DNA of 64,000 bases from Arthrobacter sp. M2012083 (GCF_000281065.1 NZ_AKKK01000004.1:1-64000), one strand, 5' to 3'; counted from the stretch's first letter, positions 19,631-31,891 are shown. Program-made: numbers and translations. Notes: generated by a model not told the origin, from the letters alone.

Positions 19631-20442
19631 TGACTGAAGAATTCGCCAGCAAATCCGCTGTCGCCATTGACCGCGCCAAAGCAGAAGGACGCGCCGCCTT
19701 GGTGGGCTACCTTCCCGCGGGTTACCCCACGGTTCAGGAAAGCATTGAGGCCGGCATAGCCCTGGCCCGCAACGGTGCCGACCTGATCGAAATCGGGATC
19801 CCGTACTCCGATCCCGTGATGGACGGACCAGTCATCCAGGCCGCTACCACGGAAGCGATCTCCAACGGATTCCGGGTTGCGAATGTCTTTGACGTGGTTG
19901 CCGGAATTACGGCCGCTACTGATGCGGCAGTTCTGGTGATGACCTACTGGAACCCCGTGATGCGCATGGGTGTGGACGAGTTCGCCCGAAGGTTGGCCGA
20001 AGCCGGGGGAGCAGGGCTCATCACGCCGGACCTGGTACCCGACGAGGCTCATGAATGGTTCGAAGCCTCGGACAAGTACGGTTTGGACCGGGTGTTCCTT
20101 GTGGCACCCTCGTCCACCCCGGAGCGGCTGGACATGACCGTCAAGGCAAGCCGTGGTTTCGTCTACGCCGTCTCCATCATGGGTGTCACTGGAACACGCA
20201 CCTCTGTCAGCAGCAGTGCTCAAGACGTGGTGGCCCGTGCCCATGCGGCCGGTGCCGAGCGCGTCTGCGTAGGCTTGGGCGTCTCCAACCCGGATCACGT
20301 CCGCGAGATCGCCGCCTACGCGGACGGCGTGATCGTGGGCACCGCTTTGGTGGCGGCCCTCCGCGATGGCGGCGTGGACGCCGTCGGACAACTCACCAAG
20401 AACCTCAGCGCCGGCTTGGGCCGCGCAGCTGCAGAAGCCTAG
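19630..20442 (+). CDS. trpA: tryptophan synthase alpha chain
   Basis: 270 residues. Catalytic Glu in LIEIGIPYSDPVMDGPVIQ, then MTYWNPVMRMG, GLITPDLVPDEA and YAVSIMGVTGTR. It cleaves indole-3-glycerol phosphate and passes indole to TrpB through a tunnel. Coupled to trpB by overlapping stop/start. Confidence 0.96.
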   Translation: MTEEFASKSAVAIDRAKAEGRAALVGYLPAGYPTVQESIEAGIALARNGADLIEIGIPYSDPVMDGPVIQAATTEAISNGFRVANVFDVVAGITAATDAAVLVMTYWNPVMRMGVDEFARRLAEAGGAGLITPDLVPDEAHEWFEASDKYGLDRVFLVAPSSTPERLDMTVKASRGFVYAVSIMGVTGTRTSVSSSAQDVVARAHAAGAERVCVGLGVSNPDHVREIAAYADGVIVGTALVAALRDGGVDAVGQLTKNLSAGLGRAAAEA

Positions 20443-20463
20443 GAAAAGGAAACAGCGAAGCGA

Positions 20464-21618
20464 ATGCAGACCGTCCTCCACGCTGCGGCAATGGTCCCCT
20501 TGAGTATCCCGAGCCCGTCGTGGTCCGGTTTCGACATTCCGCTACCGTGGGGGACATTGCGCATCCACGCTTACGCCCTCTGCATCCTGGCGGGCATCAT
20601 CGTTGGCTTGTGGCTGACATCCACCCGTTGGAAGCGCCGTGGGACCCCGGAGGGCAGCCTGTGGGACATTGCCATCTGGGCTATTCCGTTCGGCATCATC
20701 GGCGGCCGCCTCTACCACGTGTTCTCTTCACCGGATGCGTACTTCGGCCCGGGTTTTGACGGCACGGGAGACCTTTCCCTGATCCCGCAAATCCAACGTG
20801 GTGGTTTGGGCATTTGGGGCGCCGTGATCCTTGGTGCGGTAGGTGCCTGGATCGGCTGCCGGCGGGCCGGCGTCAAGTTGACCGCTTTCCTCGACGCCGC
20901 TGCTCCTGGATTGTTGCTGGCACAGGCCATTGGCCGCTTGGGGAACTGGTTCAACCAGGAACTCTTCGGTGCGCCCACCACCTTGCCCTGGGGACTCGAA
21001 ATCGATCCCGCCAATGCCAACTTCCCGCCGGATATGGCTGCGGGCACGCTCTTCCACCCAACGTTCCTTTACGAGATGGTGTGGAACCTCGTTGGCGTGG
21101 CCATCCTGCTGCTCCTGGACAAGAAGTTCAACTTCCGTAGGGGCCGGTTGTTCTGGCTGTACGCGGTGTACTACACGCTTGGCCGTGTGTGGATTGAAGC
21201 GCTGCGCATTGATGATGCCGAACAGATCGGTCTTTTTGGCATCACCACCAGGCTCAATGTGTGGACCAGCATCTTCGTCTTTATTGCCGCGCTGGCGATC
21301 TTCTTCATCCTCGGGAGGCGGGGCCGTCCGGTGCCGGACACTCCTTATTTGCCGGGCCGGGAGCCGGAAAAGAAAGCGGAAAAAGACCCCGCAGCGGTGA
21401 CCAGCGTCACCAGTCATGATGTGGACGCATCTGTCTCAGATGCTGGTTCGCGTGGTAATCTCCCAGATAACCAAAGCGATCCGGGCCACGTTGACGAGCC
21501 GCAGGAATCAGCAGAGAACAGGGATAAGGACAGCACGTCCGGCACCGGTTCCACATCTGCTGCTACTGCCGCGAGGAAGGCCCCCGGATCCACGCCGAAG
21601 GCAGACGACACCAAGTAG
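20464..21618 (+). CDS. lgt: prolipoprotein diacylglyceryl transferase
   Basis: 384 residues with seven membrane segments. IWGAVILGAVGAW and GRLGNWFNQELFG (the Lgt signature region) are present, as is HPTFLYEMVWN. It attaches diacylglycerol to the lipobox Cys of preprolipoproteins. A roughly 100-residue charged, Ser/Thr-rich tail follows the last membrane segment, as is usual in actinobacterial Lgt. Starts 21 bases after trpA, so may be co-transcribed. Confidence 0.95.
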   Translation: MQTVLHAAAMVPLSIPSPSWSGFDIPLPWGTLRIHAYALCILAGIIVGLWLTSTRWKRRGTPEGSLWDIAIWAIPFGIIGGRLYHVFSSPDAYFGPGFDGTGDLSLIPQIQRGGLGIWGAVILGAVGAWIGCRRAGVKLTAFLDAAAPGLLLAQAIGRLGNWFNQELFGAPTTLPWGLEIDPANANFPPDMAAGTLFHPTFLYEMVWNLVGVAILLLLDKKFNFRRGRLFWLYAVYYTLGRVWIEALRIDDAEQIGLFGITTRLNVWTSIFVFIAALAIFFILGRRGRPVPDTPYLPGREPEKKAEKDPAAVTSVTSHDVDASVSDAGSRGNLPDNQSDPGHVDEPQESAENRDKDSTSGTGSTSAATAARKAPGSTPKADDTK

Positions 21619-21773
21619 TCGCGTTCGGTAAAGGGGCAACAGAGTCACCGCTCGTAGGGCCCAGTCCACAGCGTCGTGGCACCCCGGAAACCGGATCGCA
21701 GCATACCGATGTTCACTGGTCAAGCCGGGGCCAGAGGTCTGCGTAACTGTTCGTTGCGCTGGATCGGCTGGCC

Positions 21774-21779
21774 TACAAT
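21774..21779 (+). promoter_or_regulatory. candidate -10 box for gltB
   Basis: TACAAT stands about 100 bases before the gltB ATG in a 259-base gap between lgt and gltB. No good -35 is present at 17 bases (TCGTTG is poor), so this is only a candidate. Confidence 0.25.
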
Positions 21780-21877
21780 TCCAATTACTAGCGCTTTGTT
21801 GTGCCCGTCACAGGGCAGGCAAGGTGGGGCCAACGTTGTCCCTTCCATACGCACGATCTCGAGGAAGGACGTCTCCC

Positions 21878-24800
21878 ATGACCCATCTTCATAACCCCGG
21901 TTGGTCCGAAAATATCGAACCTCAGGGTGCCATGTCTCCATTCAAGCGCTTTGCCGCGCTCCCGGAGGCTCAGGGTCTTTACAACCCTGACAAGGAGAAG
22001 GACGCCTGCGGCCTGGCTATTATTGCCACGCTCCGCGGGGAACCGGGATACGACATCGTGGAAGCGGCATTGACTGCCCTCCGCAATCTCGAACACCGCG
22101 GCGCCGTGGGCGCCGACGAAGGTACCGGTGACGGTGCGGGCCTGCTCATGCAGGTTCCGGACGAGTTCTTCCGGGCCGTCACCGAATTCGAACTGCCTGC
22201 CCCGGGCCAGTACGTGGTGGGCACTGCCTTCCTTCCCGCTGAATCCCGCGAAGCAGAAACTGCGAAGGCCGGCATTGAAGCACTTGCTGCTGACGAGGGC
22301 CTGACGGTTCTCGGATGGCGTGAGGTTCCCGTGGTCGCCGACCTCGTAGGCGCCATGGCACGGGCTTGTATGCCTTACTTCTCGCAGCCGTTCTTTGCCT
22401 CCGCCACCGGTGAGCAGCTTGAGCACAACGAGCTGGACTCACGAGCCTGGCGTATCCGCAAGCGTGCCCAGAATAAGTTCGGCGTGTACTTCCCGTCCCT
22501 GTCCTCGCGCACCATTGTGTACAAGGGCATGCTGACCACCGCCCAGCTGGAGCCGTTCTACCCGGACCTTTCGGACAAGCGCTTCAAGACGAAGCTCGCA
22601 ATCGTCCACTCACGCTTCTCCACCAACACGTTCCCGTCATGGCCGTTGGCTCAGCCTTTCCGCACCATTGCCCACAACGGTGAGATCAACACGGTCAAGG
22701 GCAACCGTAACTGGATGCGTGCCCGCCAGTCCCAGTTGGCCAGCCCGCTTCTGGGCTCCGTCCCCGAAGAGCTGTACCCGATCTGCACCCCTGGTGCCTC
22801 GGACTCCGCTTCCTTCGACGAGGTAGCCGAGCTCCTCTGGCTGTCCGGCCGCCCCATCACGCACTCCATCATGATGATGATTCCGGAAGCGTGGGAAAAC
22901 CACGCCACCATGGATCCCGCCCGCCGTGCATTTTACGAGTACCACTCACTGCTCATGGAGCCGTGGGACGGTCCTGCCGCTGTCTCCTTCACCGATGGCA
23001 ACCTCGTTGGAGCAACATTGGACCGCAATGGCCTGCGCCCGGGACGCTACTGGATCACCGAAGACGGCCTCATCATCTTTGCCTCTGAAGTTGGCGTGAT
23101 CGAGGTGGAGCCTTCCAACGTGGTCAAGAAGGGCCGCGTTGCTCCCGGCAAGATGTTCCTGGTGGACACCGAGGCCGGACGCATCATCGACGACGCCGAG
23201 GTCAAGGCCGAGGTCGCTGCAGCAAACCCGTGGGCCGAGTGGCTCAAGGACAACCTGATCGATATCAACGAGCTCCCCGAGCGCGAGCACGTTGTTCACA
23301 CGGCTGCGTCCGTCAACATCCGCCAGCGCACCTTCGGTTACACCACCGAAGAGCTGAAGATCCTGCTCGGGCCCATGTCCCGCACCGGCGCTGAGCCCTT
23401 GGGCGCCATGGGTTCGGACACTCCAGTAGCTGTGCTCTCCAAGCGTCCGCGCTTGTTGTTCGATTACTTCGTGCAGTCTTTCGCCCAGGTCACCAACCCT
23501 CCGCTGGACGCTATCCGCGAAGAGTTGGTCACCTCACTGAAGTGCGCCATCGGTCCCAACGGCAACCTGTTGGATGGCAAGCAGGTCCGCCAGCCGCAGA
23601 TCTCCCTGCCGTTCCCCGTGATCAACAATGATCAGCTCGCCAAGATCGCGAACATCGAAAGTCCCGACGGCGACCGCATCGCCATGAAGGTCCGCGGGCT
23701 TTACCGCCCCGAGGGTGGAGAAGCGGCACTCCGTGCACGCCTGACCGAGATCTGCGAGCAGGTTTCCGGTGCCATCAACCGCGGTGTGCAGTATGTTGTG
23801 CTGTCCGACCGCGACTCCAACGCGCAGTGGGCACCGATTCCTTCGCTCCTGTTGGTCAGCGCAGTGCACCACCACCTGCTCCGCAGCGCCAACCGCACCA
23901 AGACCGCGCTCGTGGTGGAGGCCGGCGATGTCCGCGAGACGCACCACGTCGCAGTCCTCATCGGTTACGGTGCATCTGCTGTCAACCCATACCTGGCCAT
24001 GGAATCGGTGGAACAGCTGATCTCCAACGGCGACGTTGTGGGCGTAACGGCGGAAGACGGTGTCTACAACCTCATCAAGGGCCTCGGCAAGGGTGTCCTG
24101 AAGATCATGTCCAAAATGGGCATTTCCACTGTGGCTTCCTACACGGGTGCCCAGACATTCGAAGCACTAGGTTTGTCGCAGGAGCTCGTGGACGAATTCT
24201 TCTCCGGCACGCACTCCCAGCTGGGCGGCGTCGGCTTGGACGTCATTGCCGCGGAAGTTTCGGCACGCCACCAGATGGCGTACCCGGAAGGCGGCATCGA
24301 GCACCCGCACCAGCCGTTGCTCGGAGGCGGCGAGTACCAGTGGCGTCGCGACGGCGAACCGCATCTCTTCAACCCGGAGACGGTGTTCCGCCTGCAGCAT
24401 GCCACCCGTGAACGCCGTTACGACATCTTCAAGTCCTACACCAAGGGCATTGACGATCAGTCCGAGAACCTGATGACCCTCCGCGGTCTCCTCAAGTTCA
24501 AGGACGGCGTCCGTCCGGCTGTTCCGCTCGAGGAAGTGGAGCCCGTTTCCAGCATCGTCAAGCGTTTCTCCACGGGCGCCATGAGCTACGGCTCCATCTC
24601 CAAGGAAGCCCACGAGACCCTGGCAATTGCCATGAACCGGTTGGGCGCCAAGTCCAACACCGGGGAGGGTGGCGAGGACGTTGACCGCCTGCTGGACCCG
24701 GAGCGCCGCTCCGCCATCAAGCAGATCGCTTCCGGCCGTTTCGGTGTCACCAGCCTGTACCTGACCAACGCCGATGACATCCAGATCAAGATGGCGCAGG

Positions 24801-26483
24801 GTGCCAAGCCCGGCGAGGGTGGCCAGTTGATGGCCCAGAAGGTTTACCCCTGGGTAGCCCGGACACGTCACTCAACCCCCGGCGTCGGACTTATCTCCCC
24901 GCCCCCGCACCACGACATCTACTCGATCGAAGACCTCGCGCAGCTCATCTACGATGCCAAGCGCGCCAACCCTTCGGCCCGTGTTCACGTGAAGCTGGTT
25001 TCGGAAGTCGGGATCGGCACGGTGGCGTCCGGCGTCACCAAGGCGAAGGCCGACGTCGTGCTTGTTTCAGGTCACGACGGCGGTACCGGCGCCTCGCCGC
25101 TGAATTCGCTGAAGCACGCGGGCGTGCCCTGGGAACTTGGCCTTGCCGAGACCCAGCAGACGCTCATGCTCAATGGTCTCCGCGACCGCGTGGTGGTCCA
25201 GGTTGATGGCCAGCTTAAGACCGGCCGCGACGTTGTCATTGCTGCCCTGCTGGGCGGCGAGGAATACGGCTTCGCGACTGCACCGCTGGTTGTCTCAGGC
25301 TGCATCATGATGCGTGTTTGCCACTTGGACACCTGCCCTGTGGGTGTCGCCACGCAGAACCCCGAGCTCCGCTCCCGGTTCAACGGCAAGCCCGAATTCG
25401 TGGTTAACTTCTTCGAGTTCCTCGCAGAAGAAGTCCGCGAGATCCTGGCCGAGCTCGGTTTCCGTAGCCTCGAAGAGGCAATCGGCCACGCCGAAGTCCT
25501 GGACACCCGCGAAGCCATCAACCACTGGAAAGCCGAAGGCCTGGACCTCGACCCCATCCTGCACGGGCTTGAGTTCGACGACGACGTGCCGCTGCGCAAC
25601 ATGACCGGCCAGAACCACGAGCTGGACAAGCACTTTGACCAGCGGCTGATCACCATGGCGCAGGAAGCACTCAGCGACCGCATGCCCGTCAAGATCACCC
25701 TGGACGTCATCAACACGGACCGTTCCGTGGGGACGATGCTCGGCCACGTGGTGACCAAGACGTTCAGCACAGATGTGCTGGCGACCGACACGATCGATGT
25801 GACGCTGAACGGTACCGCGGGCCAGTCCCTCGGGGCTTTCCTGCCTGCAGGTATCACGCTGCGCATGTTCGGCGACTCCAACGACTACGTCGGCAAGGGC
25901 CTCTCCGGTGGACGCATCATCGTTCGGCCGGACCGCACCAATGTGTTCCAGGCGGAGCGCAACGTCATTGCCGGCAACGTCATCGGTTATGGCGCCACCA
26001 GCGGTGAAATGTTCCTGCGAGGCCAGGTTGGCGAACGCTTCCTGGTCCGTAACTCCGGTGCGACTGCCGTCGTCGAAGGTATTGGCGATCACGGTTGCGA
26101 GTACATGACCGGTGGCCAGACGCTGATCATCGGCCGTACCGGCCGCAACTTCGGTGCAGGCATGTCCGGTGGTACCGCCTATGTACTGGACCTGCAGCCT
26201 GAGCGCGTCAACAAGTTGGCCCTCGATACCGGTGAACTCCAGCTCTTGGAGCTCGACGCCGAGGACCGCGACATTGTCCACGGCCTGCTCACCAAGCACG
26301 TTGAGGAAACCGAATCCGTCCTGGCCGGCCGTCTGCTCGAGAACTTCGACGACACCGCCGCCCGCATCACCAAAGTACTGCCGCGAGACTACGCCGCAGT
26401 CCTGCAAACCCGTCTCGACGCAATCGAAGAGGGCCTTGACCCCGATGGCGAAGAAGTATGGTCTCGAATCCTGGAGGTAACCG

Positions 26484-26491
<8 letters not shown>
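21878..26491 (+). CDS. gltB: glutamate synthase (NADPH) large subunit
   Basis: 1537 residues, normal size. The Ntn-type glutaminase begins at the nucleophile Cys44 (DACGLAII), so about 43 residues are removed as propeptide. A central domain and the FMN-binding synthase domain (KANPSAR-like region, [11 protein letters not shown]) follow, then [17 protein letters not shown] Cys residues for the 3Fe-4S cluster and the C-terminal beta-helix ([13 protein letters not shown]). The start has GAAGGA about 8 bases upstream. It overlaps gltD by 8 bases. Confidence 0.97.
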
Positions 26492-27941
<1,450 letters not shown>

Positions 27942-27995
27942 CGCCGGCAGGAACACTTCTTTTACTCAATCAGCATGACTACTTAGGGTAGGTAT

Positions 27996-29489
27996 ATGAG
28001 ACGCGCGAAAATTGTGGCAACTTTCGGTCCGGCTATCTCCAGCTTCGACAACACCCTCGCGGTGCTGGAGGCCGGCGTCGACGTTGCTCGCATGAACATG
28101 AGCCACGGCGACTACTCCGTGCATGACAACACCTACGAAAACGTCCGCAAGGCTGCCTCCCAACTGGGCAAGCCCGTGGCCATCATGGCCGACCTTCAGG
28201 GACCCAAGATCCGCTTGGGTCGATTCGTTGACGGCCCGCACGAGCTGGCCGTGGGCGACACGTTCACCATCACCACCGAAGACGTCCCGGGTACCAAGGA
28301 CATCTGCTCCACCACGCTGAAGAGCCTCACCGAAGACGTCAACGTGGGCGACGCCCTGCTCATTGACGACGGCAAAGTGGCGCTGCGCGCCATCGAAGTT
28401 GACGACGTCAAAGTTGTTGCCACCGTGACCGTTGGCGGCAAGGTCTCCAACAACAAGGGCATCAACCTGCCCGGTGTTGCCGTCAACGTCCCCGCATTGA
28501 GCGAAAAGGACGAGGACGACCTCCGTTGGGCCCTCAAGCGCGGCGCCGACCTCATTGCCCTCTCGTTCGTGCGTGATGCCTCTGACATCAAGCGTGTCCA
28601 CGAGATCATGGATGAAGAAGGCCGCCGAGTTCCGGTGATCGCCAAGATCGAAAAGCCGCAGGCCGTGGAGCAGCTCCACGAAATCATCGACGCCTTTGAT
28701 GCCATCATGGTTGCCCGTGGCGACCTCGGTGTTGAACTGCCGCTCGAAGAGGTGCCGATCGTCCAGAAGCGTGCCATTGAACTGGCACGCCGTTGGGCCA
28801 AGCCGGTCATCGTGGCAACCCAGGTCCTGGAATCCATGATCGACAACCCGCGTCCGACGCGCGCCGAGGCATCCGACTGCGCCAACGCAGTCCTCGACGG
28901 CGCCGACGCGGTGATGCTCTCCGGCGAAACCTCCGTGGGCCAGTACCCCATCGAAACCGTTAAGGTCATGGCCCGGATCATCGAGTCCACCGAAGTACAC
29001 GGCCTTGAGCGCGTCCCCCCGCTGGGAACCAAGCCCAAGACCCGTGGTGGCGCCATCACCCGTGCCGCCGTCGAGATCGCCGACCAGCTGGACGCCAAGT
29101 ACATCTGTACTTTCACCCAGTCCGGTGACTCGGCACGACGCCTCTCGCGCCTGCGCCCGGTCAAGCCGGTCTTCGCGTTCACTCCGGTGGAGCACGTCTG
29201 GAACCAGCTCGCCCTCACCTGGGGCATCCAGCCGGTTTTGGTTCCCTCCGTGGGCCACACCGACGAGATGACTGCACAGGTGGACAAGAGCCTTCTGGAA
29301 ATGGATCTTGTGGACGAAGGCGACCTGGTTGTCATCGCCGCCGGTTCCCCTCCCGGACAGGCTGGTTCCACGAACTCGCTGAAGGTCCACAAGGTAGGCG
29401 ACCTCGCCGACACCTCCAAGACCGACGACGGTTCACGCAAGGAACCCGTTGGCCCTTGGCCGGAAAAGAAGTCCAAGGCCAAGAGCTAA
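27996..29489 (+). CDS. pyk: pyruvate kinase
   Basis: 497 residues. RRAKIVATFGPA, ARMNMSHGD, DLQGPKIRLG, IAKIEKPQAV, ARGDLGVELP and the C-terminal regulatory domain (from about 350) are all in place. It makes pyruvate and ATP from phosphoenolpyruvate. A short Lys/Ser-rich tail ends the protein. The gene has its own strong terminator. Confidence 0.97.
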   Translation: MRRAKIVATFGPAISSFDNTLAVLEAGVDVARMNMSHGDYSVHDNTYENVRKAASQLGKPVAIMADLQGPKIRLGRFVDGPHELAVGDTFTITTEDVPGTKDICSTTLKSLTEDVNVGDALLIDDGKVALRAIEVDDVKVVATVTVGGKVSNNKGINLPGVAVNVPALSEKDEDDLRWALKRGADLIALSFVRDASDIKRVHEIMDEEGRRVPVIAKIEKPQAVEQLHEIIDAFDAIMVARGDLGVELPLEEVPIVQKRAIELARRWAKPVIVATQVLESMIDNPRPTRAEASDCANAVLDGADAVMLSGETSVGQYPIETVKVMARIIESTEVHGLERVPPLGTKPKTRGGAITRAAVEIADQLDAKYICTFTQSGDSARRLSRLRPVKPVFAFTPVEHVWNQLALTWGIQPVLVPSVGHTDEMTAQVDKSLLEMDLVDEGDLVVIAAGSPPGQAGSTNSLKVHKVGDLADTSKTDDGSRKEPVGPWPEKKSKAKS

Positions 29490-29508
29490 GTTCTTCGCTT
29501 TCTTGAAT

Positions 29509-29542
29509 GCGGGCCCCGCCATTGGCGGGGCCCGCATTTTTT
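29509..29542 (+). terminator. intrinsic terminator of pyk
   Basis: GCGGGCCCCGCC and GGCGGGGCCCGC form a perfect 12-bp stem with a 3-base loop, followed by ATTTTTT. A textbook terminator 19 bases after the pyk stop. Confidence 0.93.
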
Positions 29543-29557
29543 GGTTTCTTAGTGATG

Positions 29558-29603
29558 ACGACGACGGCCGCCCACCTCGCGTGAGGTGAGCGGCCGTCGT
29601 CGT
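29558..29603 (-). terminator. terminator hairpin of pdtaR
   Basis: A 14-bp outer stem (29558-29571 with 29590-29603) encloses a second 6-bp stem CACCTC/GAGGTG. It lies 19 bases beyond the pdtaR stop on the minus strand. No T-run, but stem length is high. With the pyk terminator it insulates the two convergent genes. Confidence 0.65.
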
Positions 29604-29622
29604 GCGTTTACTGCTGGGGACG

Positions 29623-30228
29623 TTAGTTGACCTGGTTGATGATGGTCTCGGCAACCTCACGCATGCTGAGGCGACGGTCCATAGAGGTCTTCTGGATCCA
29701 GCGGAAAGCTTCCGGCTCCGTCAGGCCCATCTTGGTGGTCAGGAGGCTCTTGGCGCGCTCTACAAGCTTGCGCGTGGCGAACTGCTCCTGGAGGTCCGAA
29801 ACCTCGTTCTCGAGGGCCTTGATCTCCTCGTGGCGGGAGAGGGCAATCTCGATGGCCGGGATGAGGTCCGCGGGGGAGAAAGGCTTGACGACGTAAGCCA
29901 TGGCACCCGCGTCGCGTGCTCGCTCCACCAGTTCCTTCTGGCTGAAAGCGGTCAGCAGTACAACAGGTGCAATGCGTGCCTTGACGATCTTCTCAGCAGC
30001 CGAAATGCCGTCCATGACGGGCATCTTCACATCCATGAGGACAAGGTCAGGCTTGAGTTCCTCGGCCAGCTGCACGGCCTTCTCGCCGTTGTCTGCCTCG
30101 CCTACGACGTCGTACCCCTCGCCCTTCAGAATCTCGATAATGTCCAGGCGGATGAGGGTCTCATCCTCGGCTACGACAACGCGTCGGGCCGGCTGGGCTG
30201 TGGACGTGGACTCCGTCTGTTCGGTCAC
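29623..30228 (-). CDS. pdtaR: ANTAR-domain response regulator
   Basis: 201 residues. Receiver domain with AEDE, phospho-acceptor Asp66 (VLMDVKMP), TAF and VVKPF; then a coiled linker and an ANTAR RNA-binding domain from about 137 (VERAKSLLTTKMGLTEPEAF). This matches the actinobacterial PdtaR (Rv1626) group, which acts by binding RNA hairpins after phosphorylation by PdtaS. The kinase gene is not in the window. AAGGAG lies 5 bases before the start. Confidence 0.9.
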   Translation of the reverse strand: MTEQTESTSTAQPARRVVVAEDETLIRLDIIEILKGEGYDVVGEADNGEKAVQLAEELKPDLVLMDVKMPVMDGISAAEKIVKARIAPVVLLTAFSQKELVERARDAGAMAYVVKPFSPADLIPAIEIALSRHEEIKALENEVSDLQEQFATRKLVERAKSLLTTKMGLTEPEAFRWIQKTSMDRRLSMREVAETIINQVN

Positions 30229-30320
30229 GGGATCTCCTTGAAAAGGTTCGGCGGGTTCATGTCCATCTTAGTGTGGACTCTTTGATGGCTGGTTTTTGTT
30301 GCATCAGCGCGCCCGGTTCT

Positions 30321-30347
30321 TTGATTCAGCCTATCTGCATGTATAGT
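30321..30347 (+). promoter_or_regulatory. probable promoter of tRNA-Leu
   Basis: TTGATT, 15 bases, then TATAGT, about 78 bases before the tRNA. The short spacing is imperfect, but this is the most promoter-like sequence in the pdtaR-tRNA gap. Confidence 0.4.
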
Positions 30348-30424
30348 AATTTCGCGTGCTGGGAAAGGATCGCGTTGCTCACAGACACGAGCAGTCAGCG
30401 AAAATTAACTTCCCGGTAATCCGC

Positions 30425-30506
30425 GCCCGAGTGGCGGAATTGGCAGACGCGCTGCACTCAAAATGCAGTATCGAAAGGTGTGTGGGTTCGAGTCCCACCT
30501 CGGGCA
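30425..30506 (+). tRNA. tRNA-Leu (anticodon CAA)
   Basis: 82 nucleotides. Acceptor GCCCGAG pairs with CTCGGGC; the anticodon stem CTGCA/TGCAG frames loop CTCAAAA, giving CAA; a long variable arm as in tRNA-Leu; T-loop GGTTCGAGTCCC. CCA is not encoded. The 3' end is the insertion target of the island, and the copy at the left boundary keeps the gene complete. Confidence 0.96.
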
Positions 30507-30507
30507 C
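30486..30507 (+). repeat. attL: left copy of 22-bp direct repeat
   Basis: The last 21 bases of the tRNA-Leu gene plus one base, from GTTCGAGTCC to CGGGCAC, recur exactly at 60553-60574. Integrases of this kind recombine within tRNA 3' ends. Confidence 0.93.
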
Positions 30508-30520
30508 TGTGTTGTCGCAG

Positions 30521-30545
30521 GTCAGGGGCCTATATGGCCCCTGAC
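30521..30545 (+). terminator. palindrome just inside the island after tRNA-Leu
   Basis: GTCAGGGGCC and GGCCCCTGAC are perfect arms around TATAT, 14 bases beyond the tRNA. No T-run. It may replace the tRNA terminator that was separated by the insertion, or be an integrase-binding site. Confidence 0.45.
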
Positions 30546-30592
30546 TGTTGACAAAACCCCCAAATCTGTTGACACGGAACTAGCATTTTTAT

Positions 30593-31645
30593 GTGGCTAG
30601 TATCCGGAAACGCGTCAAAAAGGACGGCTCTTCGTCCTTCATGGTGGTCTGGCGCGACCCCAAGATCCGGAAGCAGCAGGGCATCACTGTCGACTCCGCG
30701 CATGAGGCTGAAACGCTCAAGCGGTTGCTCGATGCGAACGGTCAATCCTTCGAGATCGCCCAGCAGGCAATTCTGGACAACAGGGCGAAGATACCCACAG
30801 TTGGCGAAGTCATCCAGGAGCACATCGACCTCCTGATCAGGCCGTCGAGCGGGACCGTCAAGACGTATCAGACGATGCTTGATCTCCATGTGCAAAAGGT
30901 CATCGGCCACGTCCCCGTCGACAAGCTGGACTACCGGATGATCGCCTACTGGGTGAAGTCCATGATGGCCAAGGGACGCTCACCGAAGACGATCAAGAAT
31001 GTGCACGGGCTGATCTCTGCGTCGATGAACACCGCGGAGATGCTGGGGTACATCACACGCAATCCCTGCCGCGGCGTGCAACTGCCGAGCGTTGAGAAGG
31101 CCGAGGACGAAATGATGTTCCTCACGCACGCGGAGTTCGGCTTGATCATGGAGAACATGGGGGAGCGGTACCGGGACTTCACGAACTTCCTGGTGATGAC
31201 GGGGACGCGGTTTGGGGAGGCGACGGCGCTGACCGTGGCTGACATCGATTTGTTAGGGAAGCCGGCTACTGCGCGCATCAACAAAGCCTGGAAGCGGGAT
31301 GGTCAGAACCAGTTCTACATCGGGCCGACGAAGACGGGCGCTGGGAAGCGGTCGATTGGGCTGAACCCTGCCCTAGTGGACCTCTTGATTCCTTTGGTGG
31401 CTGGACGGCCGAGCAGTGATCTGCTGTTCACGACGCCTAAGGGGGAGAGAATCGTGCACAAGCTGTTCTGGCACCACTACTGGATGCCGGCGGTCAAGGT
31501 TGCCCAAGAGCGCGGCCTGAGGAAGAACCCGCGGATTCACGATCTACGGCACACGCATGCTTCTTGGCTAATTCAGGACGTGCCGGAAGCCTTGCAGGCC
31601 GGGGCGGATGCCACGGAGCGGTCAGTTTCGGCGTTTATGCGGTGA
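30593..31645 (+). CDS. int: tyrosine-type integrase, C-terminally truncated
   Basis: 350 residues. An AP2-like arm-binding N-terminus (GSSSFMVVWRDP) and a core-binding domain (about 70-165) precede the catalytic domain. Arg206 (TGTRFGEA), a Lys near TKTGAGKR and HDLRHTHAS (His316, Arg319) are present. After SWLIQDVPE the frame diverges and stops within 20 residues, so the usual LGH segment and the nucleophile Tyr are missing. GTG start; the ribosome site is weak. It is the enzyme expected to have inserted the island, and is probably dead now. Confidence 0.85.
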   Translation: MASIRKRVKKDGSSSFMVVWRDPKIRKQQGITVDSAHEAETLKRLLDANGQSFEIAQQAILDNRAKIPTVGEVIQEHIDLLIRPSSGTVKTYQTMLDLHVQKVIGHVPVDKLDYRMIAYWVKSMMAKGRSPKTIKNVHGLISASMNTAEMLGYITRNPCRGVQLPSVEKAEDEMMFLTHAEFGLIMENMGERYRDFTNFLVMTGTRFGEATALTVADIDLLGKPATARINKAWKRDGQNQFYIGPTKTGAGKRSIGLNPALVDLLIPLVAGRPSSDLLFTTPKGERIVHKLFWHHYWMPAVKVAQERGLRKNPRIHDLRHTHASWLIQDVPEALQAGADATERSVSAFMR

Positions 31646-31661
31646 GTCCTGTTGGGGATTG

Positions 31662-31804
31662 TCTCCTCAGGAGATGAGGCGATTGCGGGCACGTGTACCG
31701 ATGAGATGCATATCTCAAGAGATGTGTCGATCCATTTGGCCACGAAAGTATTCTCCACCTTCTCGTCACGAATCGATGGGAGCCGGTATCTCTCCTCCGG
31801 AGAG
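31662..31804. repeat. three short palindromes downstream of int
   Basis: TCTCCTCAGGAGA (31662-31674), ATCTCAAGAGAT (31712-31723) and CTCTCCTCCGGAGAG (31790-31804) share a TCTC...GAGA pattern. They occupy the 246-base stretch between int and the TIR gene, which has no supported gene. Confidence 0.4.
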
Positions 31805-31891
31805 GCTCTGCTTCGCTTTCGGGCAGGCAATGCAAGAATGGGTGATTCGCCTCCAAGAAGGTGGTACGCCCAGAATCCCTCGTTCTGCCTG

